Origin: Choricystis sp. odSpoLacu1
Taxonomy: Eukaryota > Chlorophyta > Trebouxiophyceae
Direction: 5' to 3'
Assembly (NCBI GenBank): GCA_958009055.1
Contig: OY253659.1
Span: forward strand, 372,001 to 436,000
Length of the DNA stretch: 64,000 bases
Positions 20,767-30,925 of this stretch are shown one piece after another. Both the position numbers and the translations under genes were made by a program. Below the pieces are notes generated by a model that was not told where the DNA came from, ran no database searches, and saw nothing but the letters and a program-made list of their open reading frames with translations. How positions within the stretch are numbered: the stretch's first letter is position 1; every line of letters starts with the position of its first letter.

Positions 20767-22657
20767 GCGGCCGACAGGGCGGCTGCGCCGGGCGACCGGT
20801 CGGCCTGGTACAAGGCGTGGTACCCCATCGCGGCCGTTGAGAATCTGGACCCGGGCAAGCCCAACGCGCTGGAGTTGATGGGCGAGAAGCTGGTGGCCTG
20901 GAAGCCGGGCTCCGACGCGGCGTGGGTGGTGCAGTCTGACCGGTGCCCGCACAGGTGAGAGAGGGGGAGCGTTTTGGGCGGTGGTGTGCGAGTTGGACGA
21001 GGCGGTGAGCGGGGAAACGCCGCCCTCCCCACCCTTCTTCTCTGCCCGACCAGGAGCGCCCCGCTCACCGATGGCTTCATCTCTCGGTCGGGCGAGATTG
21101 TGTGCGCGTACCACGGCTACCGCTTCACGTGCAGCGGCGCGTGCTCCGCGGTGACGGCGCTGTCGCACGACGCTAAAGCGGAGGCGACCGCGCGCGCGTC
21201 CAAGCGCGCGCGCGTGCGCACGCTGCCGACGGTGGAGGCGTCGGGCCTGCTGTTTGTGTGGCCCGACCCCACGTCTCCTGACCCGGCGGGCGATGCGGCG
21301 GCCGCGGCGCCGCCCCCGGTCCACCCCGCGCTTGCGGACGAGTCGGTGCTGCCGCTCAAGAATCGCTGGTATCAGCGCTACCTCCCCTACGACATGTCGT
21401 TCCATCTGGAAAACGTGTTGTGTCCTGGTCATCCTGCCCATGCACACCGTGGAACCGCGGGGCTGGACGCGACCAAGCTGCCGGCGTACGGGTTGGAGAT
21501 GGTGGCCAACCGCGGCGCGGCCGGGTTCATGCTGCGCCAGAGGATGGTGGACCCGTCCCTGCGCGCGCCGCTGATTCACTTTGAGGCGCCGTCCCTTGTG
21601 TGGTACGAGACCGACCCGGACAGTGGGAGCGTGGGCATGGACATCAACCTGGCGTTTTACTCGGCGCTGGTGAGGTGAGTCACGTGGGAGAGGCGCGCGG
21701 GTGACGATGGTTGTGACGCGCGGGAGTGAGCGCCATAGCAGGGGCTGGCCCGTGTGTGCACGCCCTTGCTCGGCCGTTGACATGGCTTGTCGGCAACGTG
21801 TGCTGGCAGCAACTGCCGAGCGTGCCGTCGCAAAACACACCCCTCTTCAGCAACACTCCTCCCTTGTTCGTGCCCCCCCCCTCCCCGCCCCCCCCAACAG
21901 ACCGGGGTGCACCATCCACTTCAGCACGACCGCCATCGTCGACCCCGCCAGCGGGTCCACCACCAAAGTGGGCAACGCGCTCGCCAACACCGACCCGTAC
22001 CCCGCCTGGGTGCGCCACCTGATGGGGCATGAGTTTGTGGCGGGCGACGCGCTGTCGCTCTCGCGCGCGTCGACCGCGTACGCCAAGGAGGGGCGGGACT
22101 GGCGGGCCAGCTACTGGCTGCCGTCATCCGCTGACCTTGGCATCGTGGCCCTGCGGCGCTGGATGGACGACCACGGCGGCGGGCCGGACATCCCTGCGCT
22201 GCCGCCCGCGGCCGCGGGCGTGGGCGTCCTCGCGCCGCCGCTCGACACGCGCGCGCTGACGCCGGCGGAGGCTGCGCTCGACGTGGCGCCGGTGGAGGTG
22301 CTGCTGGACAGGTACAACCAGCACACAAAGCACTGCGCCTCGTGCCGCGGCGCGCTGGCCAACACGCGGACCGTCGCGGCGTGCGCGCGCGCGGTCGTGG
22401 TGGCGGCGTTGGCGCTGGCCGTCTTCGTCAGCACAGCTGCCGCTCAGGCCGGTCTGTCGACGGCCGCCACGCCTGCAGGGTGGGCCGCGCGCGCTGCGGC
22501 GGCCGTCGTGCGTGCGACGCACAACGCACCCTTTGCCGCGGTGGCGGCGTGCGCGGTGGTTGCGGTGGTTGCTGCCGTGGTGGCGCTGGCGGCGCGTGCC
22601 CTGGAAAAAGAGTTTCTGTATGTGCCGTTTGACAGGGAGAAGCACAGGTTTGCGTGA
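20566..22657 (+). CDS. PAO/TIC55-family Rieske oxygenase, plastid-targeted
   Basis: Three exons: 20566-20954, 21054-21674 and 21901-22657. A basic Ser/Thr/Ala-rich N-terminus (RIPHTAVPTVRLSLPRALRA) suggests a plastid transit peptide. The Rieske 2Fe-2S site is complete: CPHRSAPLTDG and CAYHGYRF. The C-terminus has the PAO/TIC55/PTC52 signature RYNQHTKHCASCRGAL with a CxxC, then two hydrophobic helices that would anchor it in plastid membrane. Relatives open pheophorbide a or hydroxylate chlorophyll breakdown products. The mononuclear iron block reads ENVLCPGHPAHAHRG. The two His have the usual spacing, but Cys stands where the family has Asp (D-x2-H-x4-H). Three partial copies occur elsewhere in the window (28047-28245 minus, 39872-41069 minus, 41690-41973 plus). 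Confidence 0.85.
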
Positions 22658-22883
22658 TGTATGGCGGCTGACCCCCCTCAGTCGAATGGCATCAAGTGTG
22701 TCCACAAAGGTGCTGCGAACGAAGGCGTTGGGAGGCCGATCGCACTATGTTTTGGAGGCTGATCGCACCACGTGAACGTGGTGCGATGTAAACATGTATA
22801 CATTGGTGGTGGTCGGGTTGAAAGCGTCAGTTTTGCCTTTTTTGGGGAGGCTGGAAAAACAAAGACATCAAAAGACACTGTCG

Positions 22884-25800
22884 TCACGCCTCAAACCCAT
22901 GCGCCAGGAACGGCACACGCTCCACGCGTGGCCTGCACACCTCTGCAGCATTTTCCACAAACTCGGCCACGCGGTGCAAGGGTTCGTCCGCCCCCACCGC
23001 GCTCCCGCGCCCGCCCGGCACGCCGCGCGCGCGTGGCGCCACCACCTTGACGACGACCGCGTCGGCCATGTCGGTGGCCGGGTTTTCGGCCGCCCAGTTG
23101 AAGGGGGCCAGCGTGAAGCCCAGCACTGGCAGCCCCACCGGGAACGCGGGCTCCCACTCCAGGCTGGGCACGTACACGCCAGCCGACGACACCCACGCGA
23201 CCACGTCGCTGTGGCGCAGGCGGTCGCCGGCGCACGGCGGGCTCCCGCCACACGCGTCGGAATTGTCTGGTGCCGGCTGCACGTAGCCGCCCAGCCCCCA
23301 GCGGGGCGCGCCCGGGGTGCCGTACCACGCGTTCAGGTAGGGCACCGACCCGACCGCCTCGTCCTCGCGCCGCGTCGTCGCGACAAACGGCCACCTAATA
23401 AAGCTGAGGCGGGAGCCCACGGGCAGCCCCTCGTCGGGTTCACCAGCGTCCAGCAGTGGGGGCACGCCGCTGGCTGAACCGTGCACGCGGATGGCGTAGC
23501 CGCGCGGCGGGTTGCGCGGCGCGGCGTGCAGCGCAGTCTCGCCCTCCGCCACGACGACCGGGATGACGGCGGCCAGGTGGGCGGCCGGCACCGCCACCTC
23601 GGCCTCCGGGGTGTGAACGTCCACCGTGGGCGATGGGCGCCCCGTGCCAAACCCGCGCGCCGCGGACCGGCGCGCGTGCGTCAGGCGGTGCAGCTGCACA
23701 CTGTTGTTGGCGCCCGCCTCGCGAGCGGCGCCGATGTCGAGGTCGGCTTTGAAGACCACCGCGCTCACGTACGGTAGCGGCGCCGCGGTCGCGCCGCCTC
23801 GGTCGGCGCCCGCAAACGCGTCGAGGGCGACGCGCGGGCCGCCATGACCGCGCGCAAACCCGCCGCTCTGCTGAGAGAACACGGCGTGCTCAAGCGGGGC
23901 CAGGGGGGCGACGCCCGCTTTGGTCACGTCCACGCGCAGCGTGCCATCCACCGACAGGACGAGGTCGACGACGTGCTCGTAAAAACCTTCCGATGAAAAC
24001 CGCACGACGAGCTCGCCGCCGCGCACAGACTCATAGTATCCGTGCAGCGAGTCGTAGTGCTTGGCAGACGGCGCGCCCGGGTCGCGCTCAAACACGCACA
24101 CCGAGTTGGGGTGGGTGCGGGCGGCGCCCTCCCCCCCCCACAACGAGTGCGTGTCGGCAAACGCGGCGTTGAGGGGGCAGTCGCGCCCGTGCGCCAGCTC
24201 GCGGAAGGCGGCGCCCAGGCCCCACGCGCTGTCCAGGAATAGGCTGTCCGACATGACGGGGTCCAGTGCGCCAAAGTCTGAGGAATGTGGGGTGGGTGAA
24301 AGGGGGGAAATCGCGGCACACACACAGGCCCCGGCGTTTTTTTCTCCTCGACCATTCGCACCCACCCATATAACTCACCGCACGATATCTCCTGCATCGA
24401 CAGCTCGTACAGAATGCGTTCCCCCTTGAACCTCACATCCCAGAATCGGGGCCCACTCGTCGCTTTGTAGCCGATCGTCGCCTCCCACCCCAGCCACGCG
24501 ACGCGCGGCGACGTCCCTGCCGACAGCGTGAAGCGGCGGCCATACGGTTCGTAGGGCAGGGGGCCCAACGGTTGGTGTGTCCCCCGCTTGGGGCCGCGGC
24601 GGGGCGCCAGAAACTGGGGCCCTGTGTCGGGCGGCGGCCCGGTCGGCGGCGCCGCGTCAGCGGGCGCGCGCGGCACGCTGGCCGCCAACTCGGCCACGCT
24701 GCCATAGTACCGTCCGTCAAACCACCAGCCCGTGATCGTCCAGTCGGTCAGGGACGCGTCGGTTGCTTGCGCAATGAACTCGAGGGGCACCACCGCGGCC
24801 TGCAGCTGCTCCACCGCGGCGCAGGAGTCGTCGCCAGCGGCACGCACGCCAAACACAGACTCCATGGTGCGCGGCAGCGACCGCGTGGCGCCGCCGCCAC
24901 GGGCACGCGTGCCGTTGGCGGTGGCGGCGCGGATCTGGTAGTTGAAAGGGTACGCCAAAAAGATGCAGGAAGCACAGCGGCCTGGCGGCGTGGTCGCCGT
25001 GGCGCTGCCACCATCTGACGCAGCCCTGCTGCACAGGCGCCGCCCGTCGAACGCGGCGGCCAGGAAGGCGTTGAGCTCGGGCGCCACCTTGGCCACGGCC
25101 GAGGTCACGCCCAGCGCGTCCGCAAAGCTGACGGGACGGTAGGCCAGGTCCAGCGACGTGGGCGGCGCCGCCGCGCGCGCGGTGCCCTCGATCGCGACGC
25201 GCTCGAGGCTGTGCACGCGCGGCCCCGGCGGCACGTGGCGCCCCCCCACCAGCGACCACCACCACGCGCCGCCGCGGGAGCCGCCTGGTGGCGGCGGCTC
25301 TATGGTGACGACCACCTCCTGCACGCGCGGGTGCGCGGAGCCTGCCAGCACCAGCATCGCGCGCGCTTTGCGGCGTGGCGGCAGGCCGGCGCGGTCACCG
25401 TCCAGGTAGGCCACCGCCTCGTGTTTCGGGGGAGCTTCCCGCCAGATGGCGTGCACGTGGCTCCCCGCCATCACCCGCGCCGCCGACGCGAGCGCGCGCG
25501 CCAGCGCGCGCTCGCGCGCGCGGCCGCCCACCGTCGCGCCCCACGCCTCGTCCAGCGCGTCAAACGCGCTCCCCAGCCGTGCCCGCCACGCCGGTGTGCC
25601 GGTGTCCACCAGGCCCAGCCGCCGGCGAGCCACCAGGAACGCGTGCACCGCGTCGAGCTCGCTGCGCGATAGCTCTCCAAGCACCGCGTCGTGCGCATCC
25701 ATCGTCGGCGCCGCGGCGGCCGCCGCAGCCGCCCACCTCTCGGGCGACGTCAACGCCTGTGCCTCGGCGCCGCCTGGCCCCCAGGCGGGGCACGGCGGCA

Positions 25801-25945
25801 CGCTCGGCGCCGCGTCTGGCGCGTGGCAGGCGGCCGCCACCACGCCCGCGCACAGGAGAGCAGCAGCTAGGGACACAGAGTGTCGTGCCGTGTGCGTGTT
25901 GCGGGCGGGGCGGGAAGAGGCGGGGGTGGAGGGGAGGCGCATCAT
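22884..25945 (-). CDS. Copper amine oxidase-like protein, probable pseudoenzyme (copy 1)
   Basis: Two exons: 25945-24379 and 24277-22884, spliced in phase 1; product about 986 aa. A hydrophobic leader (RHSVSLAAALLCAGVVAAACH) suggests secretion or membrane anchoring. N2/N3-like domains (LSRSELDAVHAFLVARR, VVVTIEPPPPGG) precede the catalytic domain: WDVRFKGERILYELSMQE, FLDSAWGLG (Asp in the base position), HPNSVCVFERDPGAPSAKHYDSL and VAWVSSAGVYVPS. Active enzymes need a Tyr in NY(D/E) turned into topaquinone and three copper-binding His. Here the Tyr context is GFYEHVVD, the HxH before FRADLD is replaced by YVS in YVSAVVFKADLD, and the HxPHAED region reads YVPSLEW. All copper ligands thus appear lost. 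It diverges from UbiA, and an identical-looking copy lies at 36584-39645. Confidence 0.8.
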
Positions 25946-26249
25946 GCGGGGGGTGGACGCGTGTGTTATGTGCGTGAAGAGAGGCAAAGAGGTGAGGCTT
26001 TTCACGACGCCCACGCCCAGGCGATCGTCGGCCGGCCCCACATTTGGGTGCGGGGGATGACGTGGACGACAATTCTGTGGTTTGGTGTGGAGAGGAAGGT
26101 TCAACGGCAGCCCCCAAAACACAAACAGAGAAAAGGCCAGTCTGTCGGTAGAGCGAGAGGCAGCTTCACCGTCTTCGCATGTTTGGTCTTTCCCCGCCCC
26201 CCCCCGCCCCTCCCTCTTGAAACTCGCTCCGCTCAAACGACACTGACAC
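25946..26249. promoter_or_regulatory. Divergent intergenic region (amine-oxidase-like / UbiA)
   Basis: 304 bp separate the two start codons. A C9 run at about 26198 is one base longer in the duplicated arm. No promoter element was recognised. The whole region is duplicated inverted at about 36279-36583. Confidence 0.4.
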
Positions 26250-27480
26250 ATGTCACAAATGTCCCTGTGCACGCTCACCCCGGCCCTCAAAATTGGCGCC
26301 ACCGCGGCCCCAGCGCCACACACAGCCACGGCCGAGGGCGGCGCTCTCCGTCCGCGCGCTCTGGACACGGCGTACTGGATCCTGCAGCCGCTCGTGTCGG
26401 GCCTGCTTGACGCTGTGGCCACTGTGATTGTGCTGGATGGCGAGGTCGGGTGGCGCGCGGTGGCCGCGGTCGTGGCAGCCGGCCTCGCCGCGTACGCGTG
26501 CTGCGCGCACGACCGGTGCAAGGTGTGTGTGTGTCGTGTTGAAAAACTTGCTTGGTCTTCACAGGGGTGGAAAAATGTCGAGCTTGCAAGCAGAAAGAGG
26601 GGGGAGGCGGAGGCGCGGGGAAAGCGGGAGAGGGGGGGGCGCGTCGACCCTCTTGGGTCGCCGCAGCTAGGAACTTTCGTTCGAAGCGCCCTCACCCTTT
26701 TTAACCCCCTTTTTCAAAAACCGGGGGTGCTGTGCATTGATCGTCCCCAAACACACACTCCAACCCACTCAAAACCACCCACCGTGACCACACCTTCCCC
26801 CCCCCCTCGCCATCCACACACAGGGCGCCCTCGCCCCCCCCGACTCGCCCGAAGCCGCCAACAATCCCGTCCGCTACGCCGTGTTCAGCGCGCACGCCCC
26901 CGCCATCCGCGCCAGCATCCGGGCGGCCTCGCTGGGGATGCTGGCGTGCATTGCCGCGCTGCCCGCGCGCGCGATGCTCATGTTTGGCGTGGCCACGGTG
27001 GCGGGCATGCTGTACTCCTCGCCCGTGCTGCCGGGCGGGCGGTCGCCCCGGTCGCTGCCGTTTTGCAAGGGCCCGTTTTGCGCGCTGGTGTCCACCGTCG
27101 TCACTGTGCTCGTGCCGGCCGCTACACTGGGTGCGTCTGCCACCTCATCCGGCGCGCTGGCCGCCCACTGCGCCCTGCGGTCGCTCGCGTATGAAGTGTT
27201 GCAAGACCTGCCCGACGCGGGCGGCGACGTGCGCGACGGCACGCTCACCCTGCCCGTCGCCCTGGGCGGGGACGGCGCGTGCGCCGTCGTCATCGCGCTG
27301 GCGTTTGCGTGCGGTGGTGCGGCCAGCGCGGCGGGCGCGCCCGGGCTGCTGGTGGTGCCCGCTGCGTTTTGTGCGCTGGTCTGCGTGCATGCCGCCACCC
27401 CCAAACTGTACAACCGCGTCGCGTTCAAGGCGTTGTCGTGCATTCCTCCCCTCGTGCTGGCGTCGCTCATTGTGTCGTGA
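26250..27480 (+). CDS. UbiA-family prenyltransferase (copy 1, intact)
   Basis: Two exons, 26250-26522 and 26824-27480, joined in phase 0; about 309 aa and strongly hydrophobic (seven or more helices). The first prenyl-diphosphate motif is diverged, around the exon junction: CAHDRCK, then PPDSPEAANNPVRYAVFS, where NNPxR matches the conserved NNPxRP of UbiA enzymes. The second motif is clear: EVLQDLPDAGGDVRDGTLTLPVALG (D-x3-GDx3-x-TLPV). UbiA enzymes attach prenyl chains to aromatic acceptors (chlorophyll, quinones, tocopherols, heme) in membranes. The acceptor cannot be deduced. The intron carries G- and C-rich runs. A second, disrupted copy lies at 35049-36278, and exon 1 alone recurs at 27868-28048. 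Confidence 0.75.
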
Positions 27481-27591
27481 GTGCTTGAGAGCATGCCTTG
27501 CACCTTGCTTTGGCGTTTGGTGCGAGCAGCAAGCAAGTTTCGTCTTTTCCCCTGCTCTCTCATCGCGGCCTGCGCAACCGAAAGCCTGGCG

Positions 27592-27614
27592 CCGTGCATA
27601 TTCTATATGCACGG
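27592..27614. repeat. Perfect 10-bp hairpin (CCGTGCATAT-TCT-ATATGCACGG)
   Basis: An exact inverted repeat with a 3-nt loop, 112 bp after the UbiA stop. The identical hairpin occurs at 34915-34937 in the other arm. It may mark a transcript end or a structured RNA; no role is shown. Confidence 0.75.
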
Positions 27615-27867
27615 TCAACAGTCAACGCCCGTGGATTCGAACGACGGGCCCATGTTGTTTTTGCTTTGACAACCCCCGGCCGGGGCAAAACACGAGACCT
27701 ACGATCCTACGATCCTTGATAATTGTGCGCAAAATGCCACCTCACCACCAACACCAACCTCTTGCTTTCCTTTGTTTCTCCGCCTCCCCCCTCTTTCTGC
27801 TTGCAAGCTCGACATTTTTCCACCCCTGTGAAGACCAAGCAAGTTTTTCAACACGACACACACAAAC

Positions 27868-28245
27868 CTTGCACCGGTCGTGCGCGCAGCACGCGTACGC
27901 GGCGAGGCCGGCTGCCACGACCGCGGCCACCGCGCGCCACCCGACCTCGCCATCCAGCACAATCACAGTGGCCACAGCGTCAAGCAGGCCCGACACGAGC
28001 GGCTGCAGGATCCAGTACGCCGTGTCCAGAGCGCGCGGACGGAGAGCGTCGGGCGGCAGGCGCAGCGTCGCGCTGTCGCGAGGGGGCGACGATATGGCGC
28101 CCACGCGCGCGGGCGGGGACTGCGACGTCGGTTTGGACACAGTCGTCGTGCGCGCGCTGGCGCGGAGGGCGCGAGGGAGGGAGAGACGGACGGTGGGGAC
28201 CGCGGTGTGCGGAATGCGGGCGCGGGCGGGAGCGCGGGGCGTCAT
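27868..28245 (-). pseudogene. Rieske-leader::UbiA-exon-1 in-frame chimera
   Basis: Reading from ATG 28245, the first about 66 codons equal the Rieske gene's transit-like N-terminus (through LRLPPDA). The frame then continues without a break into UbiA exon 1 (LRPRALDTAYWILQPL...CCAHDRCK). The junction at 28045-28048 shares CGCT between both parents, a 4-bp microhomology. The donor after exon 1 has become GTTTGT, and no UbiA exon 2 lies downstream; the frame runs to a stop at 27742. It keeps the Rieske promoter side (28246-28793), so it could be transcribed, but it cannot give a complete enzyme. Confidence 0.75.
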
Positions 28246-30273
28246 TGCGTGGCGAATCGGGCGCGGCGGGCAGACGCGGGCGAGGCCGGGCCAAAAGGTC
28301 CAGCCGGTGGAGAGGCCAAGAGGCGGGGGCGGTTGGCTTGCTGTGTGGGGGAGAGGGGCGGGCGAAACCTTGTTTGTGGGGTGAAGCTGCGATTGTTCGA
28401 TCATGTTTTTTTTTCCTCTGTAACTGAAGTTTCCTTGGCCTTCCCACCCAAGCCAAACGCACGTGCGTTTCTCGCACACCGCCTCTTTAATATCGCGTAG
28501 AGTAAGACTTGCTGCGTGTTGTTTGCAACGCTTTCATTGTGGGCGTGCGCGGAAAAAACAACCATACACGCCCTCCCCACGCACAACAGGGAGGCGTTTG
28601 CGCAAGTGGGCGCTCCCACATCGAAAACCCATGAGCAAAAGAGGGCGCAGCCATCAAAAAAACGGGGGTGCAAATGTAGAAACTTGCCCGGCCCCCCCGC
28701 CTTTTTGCCTGCCATCTTTCTTCTTGTGTTCGCGTGTCCATTTTTTTTCTTGTGGTTTCGCGCTCTCTCTTCTTTCCTCCCTCTCCGCCTCCTTCACACT
28801 TCGTTGGCCAGCTCCACCGCCTCTTCGTCCACAATTGGCGTCACCTTGACCCCGCCCGTCGACGGCGGCGACGGCGACGACAACGGCGCCAGCGCGGCGG
28901 ACGCCGCGTGCACCGACGCATCATCTTTGTCTTTCCCGCCCTCCGCCGGCGGCCCCACCCGCACACACGCGGGCGCGCGCGGCGGCCTCGCGATGCGCAC
29001 CGCGTCCGCGGCCGCCACCGCCAGCGCGTCTTTTTGCGCGGCTTTTTGAACCGCGCGCGCCGCGATTTCTGTCTTGGGGGGCGGCGCCACAAAATCCTTC
29101 ACAAACGACATCCACACGTCGTGGGCGCCCGTCAGGAACCCCATCCACCGCAGCGCTATGACGAGGTCCAGGATGGCGGCGGGCGTGGGCAGGCGGTAGG
29201 GGTGGCACAGATAGGACATGGGGAGGGAGGCACCCGGCTCGCGCGCTTTCAGTGTCTCCCCATCAAACCCGCCCCCCCACCTCGTCTTGGAGAAGGCGGA
29301 CACTTGGAATGGGTACAGCGTGTTGGCATCCGTCCAGCAGAAGGCTTTGGCGGCGCCCGCCCACGCGGTGTCTCGGTTGACGAGGGGACCAACGCGCGTG
29401 CGCCCGGCGGCGCCACACAGCGGGGCGATGCCCCACGACAGGCGGGGGGCGCCTTCAGAGCGTAAAACGGCGGCCACGTGTTCCACAATGGCTTTGATGG
29501 CGCCCGCGTGCAGGCCGTCGGGGCGGGAGACGATGATCGAATTGTAGTAGCCCACGACTTTGCCGCCCGAGTGCAGAGGGTCCAGCACGACGTAGGCTTG
29601 CAGGGTGGAGGGCGTGACGTCGACGACGGTGCCAGGTGGGGGAGGGGTGTCGCCGGTCGTTTTCTCCTTTTTCGATACGGCCGCAAACACGCGCCCGCCT
29701 TTTGCGTCGCCCAGTTCGAACCTCGCCCAATCGATCGTCCTGCAGAACACGCGCAGCGGGCGGTCGGCCACCAGCTTGGTGCCGCGCCAGGCCAGGGTGA
29801 CGGCCGCAAATTCGGCGCGGGCGGCGGGCGGGAGGGTGGTGACTTCGCCCACGTCGACCAACGCTCGCGCTTGCCGCGCGTCGCGGCGCAGGGTGCGCGT
29901 CTTGCCACTGGGCTTGGTCACGCCCCACACGCTGACGTCGAGCTCGGGTTCAGCGCCAAACGTTTCGGCGACGTAGGCGCGGGGTGGGGAGGAGGCGGAG
30001 GGGAAAGTGCCGGCCTCGACGTCGGCCGGAGGAGACTTGTCGCCAGCCGCCGCGCTGCCGCCGCGCCACGACACCCACTCCGCAAACGCTTCCGATGCCT
30101 GCACCACAGCCACCCGCTCCCCAAACGCGTCCGTGAACGCGGAGAACAGGGTGGGCCACGCGGTGCGGTGGGCCAGGGGGTCGCCCAGGAGGAGGGGGAG
30201 GGTGCGCCCCGCGCCGCGCGCGACGCCGTAGGGCAGGGCGCCGACTCCCGGCAGCACAAAATGGGAAAATTCG
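28045..30273. repeat. Right arm of second inverted duplication
   Basis: Reverse complement of 18538-20766. At its left end it is joined to a third copy of UbiA exon 1 plus intron sequence (27779-28048, from 26342-26618). At its right end it is joined to a SprT fragment. Both joins lie within protein-coding sequence and keep frame. Confidence 0.9.
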
Positions 30274-30572
30274 GGTCGGAGGTCGGACGGCCCGGAGGCC
30301 GCGTTGATTTGCGCCACTTTGGCACGAAACCGAGGCCCATGGTCGCCGTCAACACCATGCAAACCACGGCAAAAAATCCAGGCGTGTATCATCTCGTGCA
30401 GGAGGGTGCGGAAGAGTTCGTCCGGCGGGCGCAGGCGCAGGAGCGGCGCGCTGAGACGCACAACAATACCGCCTCCGCTCTCGAGCGTGCACGTACCGGC
30501 ACAACGTGTCATGCGGGAGCTGGACCATTGCACAGACGTGGGTCCCAGTTCGTTTCCAAAGTACGACAACAT
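28794..30572 (-). CDS. SprT-core::MprF-like fusion reading frame
   Basis: An uninterrupted frame of about 592 codons created by rearrangement. The first about 95 codons match SprT residues from YFGNELGPTSVQW through HEMIHAWIF and GDHGPRFRAKVAQINAAS. After a GPSDLR junction, the MprF-like protein continues from [17 protein letters not shown] to its normal end. The HExxH protease motif and the whole DUF2156-like domain survive; the SprT zinc ribbon and the MprF-like membrane helix are lost. The SprT part differs from its parent by at least one substitution (GLSD to GPSD). The promoter would have to come from the glyoxalase-fragment side. Whether it is expressed is unknown. Confidence 0.6.
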   Translation of the reverse strand: MLSYFGNELGPTSVQWSSSRMTRCAGTCTLESGGGIVVRLSAPLLRLRPPDELFRTLLHEMIHAWIFCRGLHGVDGDHGPRFRAKVAQINAASGPSDLRPEFSHFVLPGVGALPYGVARGAGRTLPLLLGDPLAHRTAWPTLFSAFTDAFGERVAVVQASEAFAEWVSWRGGSAAAGDKSPPADVEAGTFPSASSPPRAYVAETFGAEPELDVSVWGVTKPSGKTRTLRRDARQARALVDVGEVTTLPPAARAEFAAVTLAWRGTKLVADRPLRVFCRTIDWARFELGDAKGGRVFAAVSKKEKTTGDTPPPPGTVVDVTPSTLQAYVVLDPLHSGGKVVGYYNSIIVSRPDGLHAGAIKAIVEHVAAVLRSEGAPRLSWGIAPLCGAAGRTRVGPLVNRDTAWAGAAKAFCWTDANTLYPFQVSAFSKTRWGGGFDGETLKAREPGASLPMSYLCHPYRLPTPAAILDLVIALRWMGFLTGAHDVWMSFVKDFVAPPPKTEIAARAVQKAAQKDALAVAAADAVRIARPPRAPACVRVGPPAEGGKDKDDASVHAASAALAPLSSPSPPSTGGVKVTPIVDEEAVELANEV

Positions 30573-30759
30573 GCATGGCACAGGCTATGCTCAGGTCGCC
30601 ATCTCCACGCGGGACGTCAACAAAGCGGTCGCCGCGATACAAGCCGCGGGTGGCGCGGTGACGCAGGAGCCGGGCCCCGTGCCCGGCTCCGGCACCAAGG
30701 CGGCGGTCACCACGGACCCGGATGGTTGGAGGGTGATGTTGATGGACGAGACGTCATGA
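30563..30759 (+). pseudogene. Orphan 3' end of glyoxalase I
   Basis: From the SprT breakpoint the plus strand encodes KYDNMHGTGYAQVAIST, then AVAAIQAAGGAVTQEPGPVPG, DPDGWRVMLMDETS and a TGA stop. This matches the last about 60 residues of lactoylglutathione lyase (plant: GNAYAQVAIGTDDVY, REPGPLPG, DPDGWK). The rest of the gene, including most of the metal and glutathione site, is absent. It is a truncated piece whose 5' part was lost or displaced at the breakpoint. Confidence 0.75.
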
Positions 30760-30925
30760 TGAGGGTGTCACTGCGTGTGTGGATGGAGGACCGGTGTGTG
30801 CGTGTGGGGGGCTTGAGTGTCCTTGGGTGATGTCTTGCTCCGGAGGCAAAGAGTATGAGCGGAAACGACTGTAAACAGAAACAAGACATGGGTCGCCGCC
30901 TTGTGCACTACAAAAAAAATGATCG

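Larger units (their letters stand above)
21240..27778. repeat. Left arm of large inverted duplication (6.5 kb)
   Basis: This block reappears as its reverse complement at 34743-41070. Paired positions sum to about 62,529 along most of the arm. The arm holds Rieske exons 2-3, the amine-oxidase-like gene, UbiA and the sequence after UbiA. Differences are few: an 8-bp unit (GGATCGTA) present twice here and three times in the other arm, scattered substitutions, some one-base indels, and about 200 bp of Rieske exon 2 missing from the right arm. A spacer of about 7 kb separates the arms. Confidence 0.9.

Noticed and set aside
22884..26695. Extension of the amine-oxidase-like protein upstream to 26695
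   Set aside because: The frame is open but passes through the UbiA exon on the other strand and lacks leader-like sequence; ATG 25945 directly precedes a hydrophobic leader.
27625..27660. GTTCGAATCC-like tRNA T-loop box on the minus strand (also at about 34880)
   Set aside because: The T stem has a mismatch and no acceptor, D or anticodon arms could be placed within 90 nt, so no tRNA is called.
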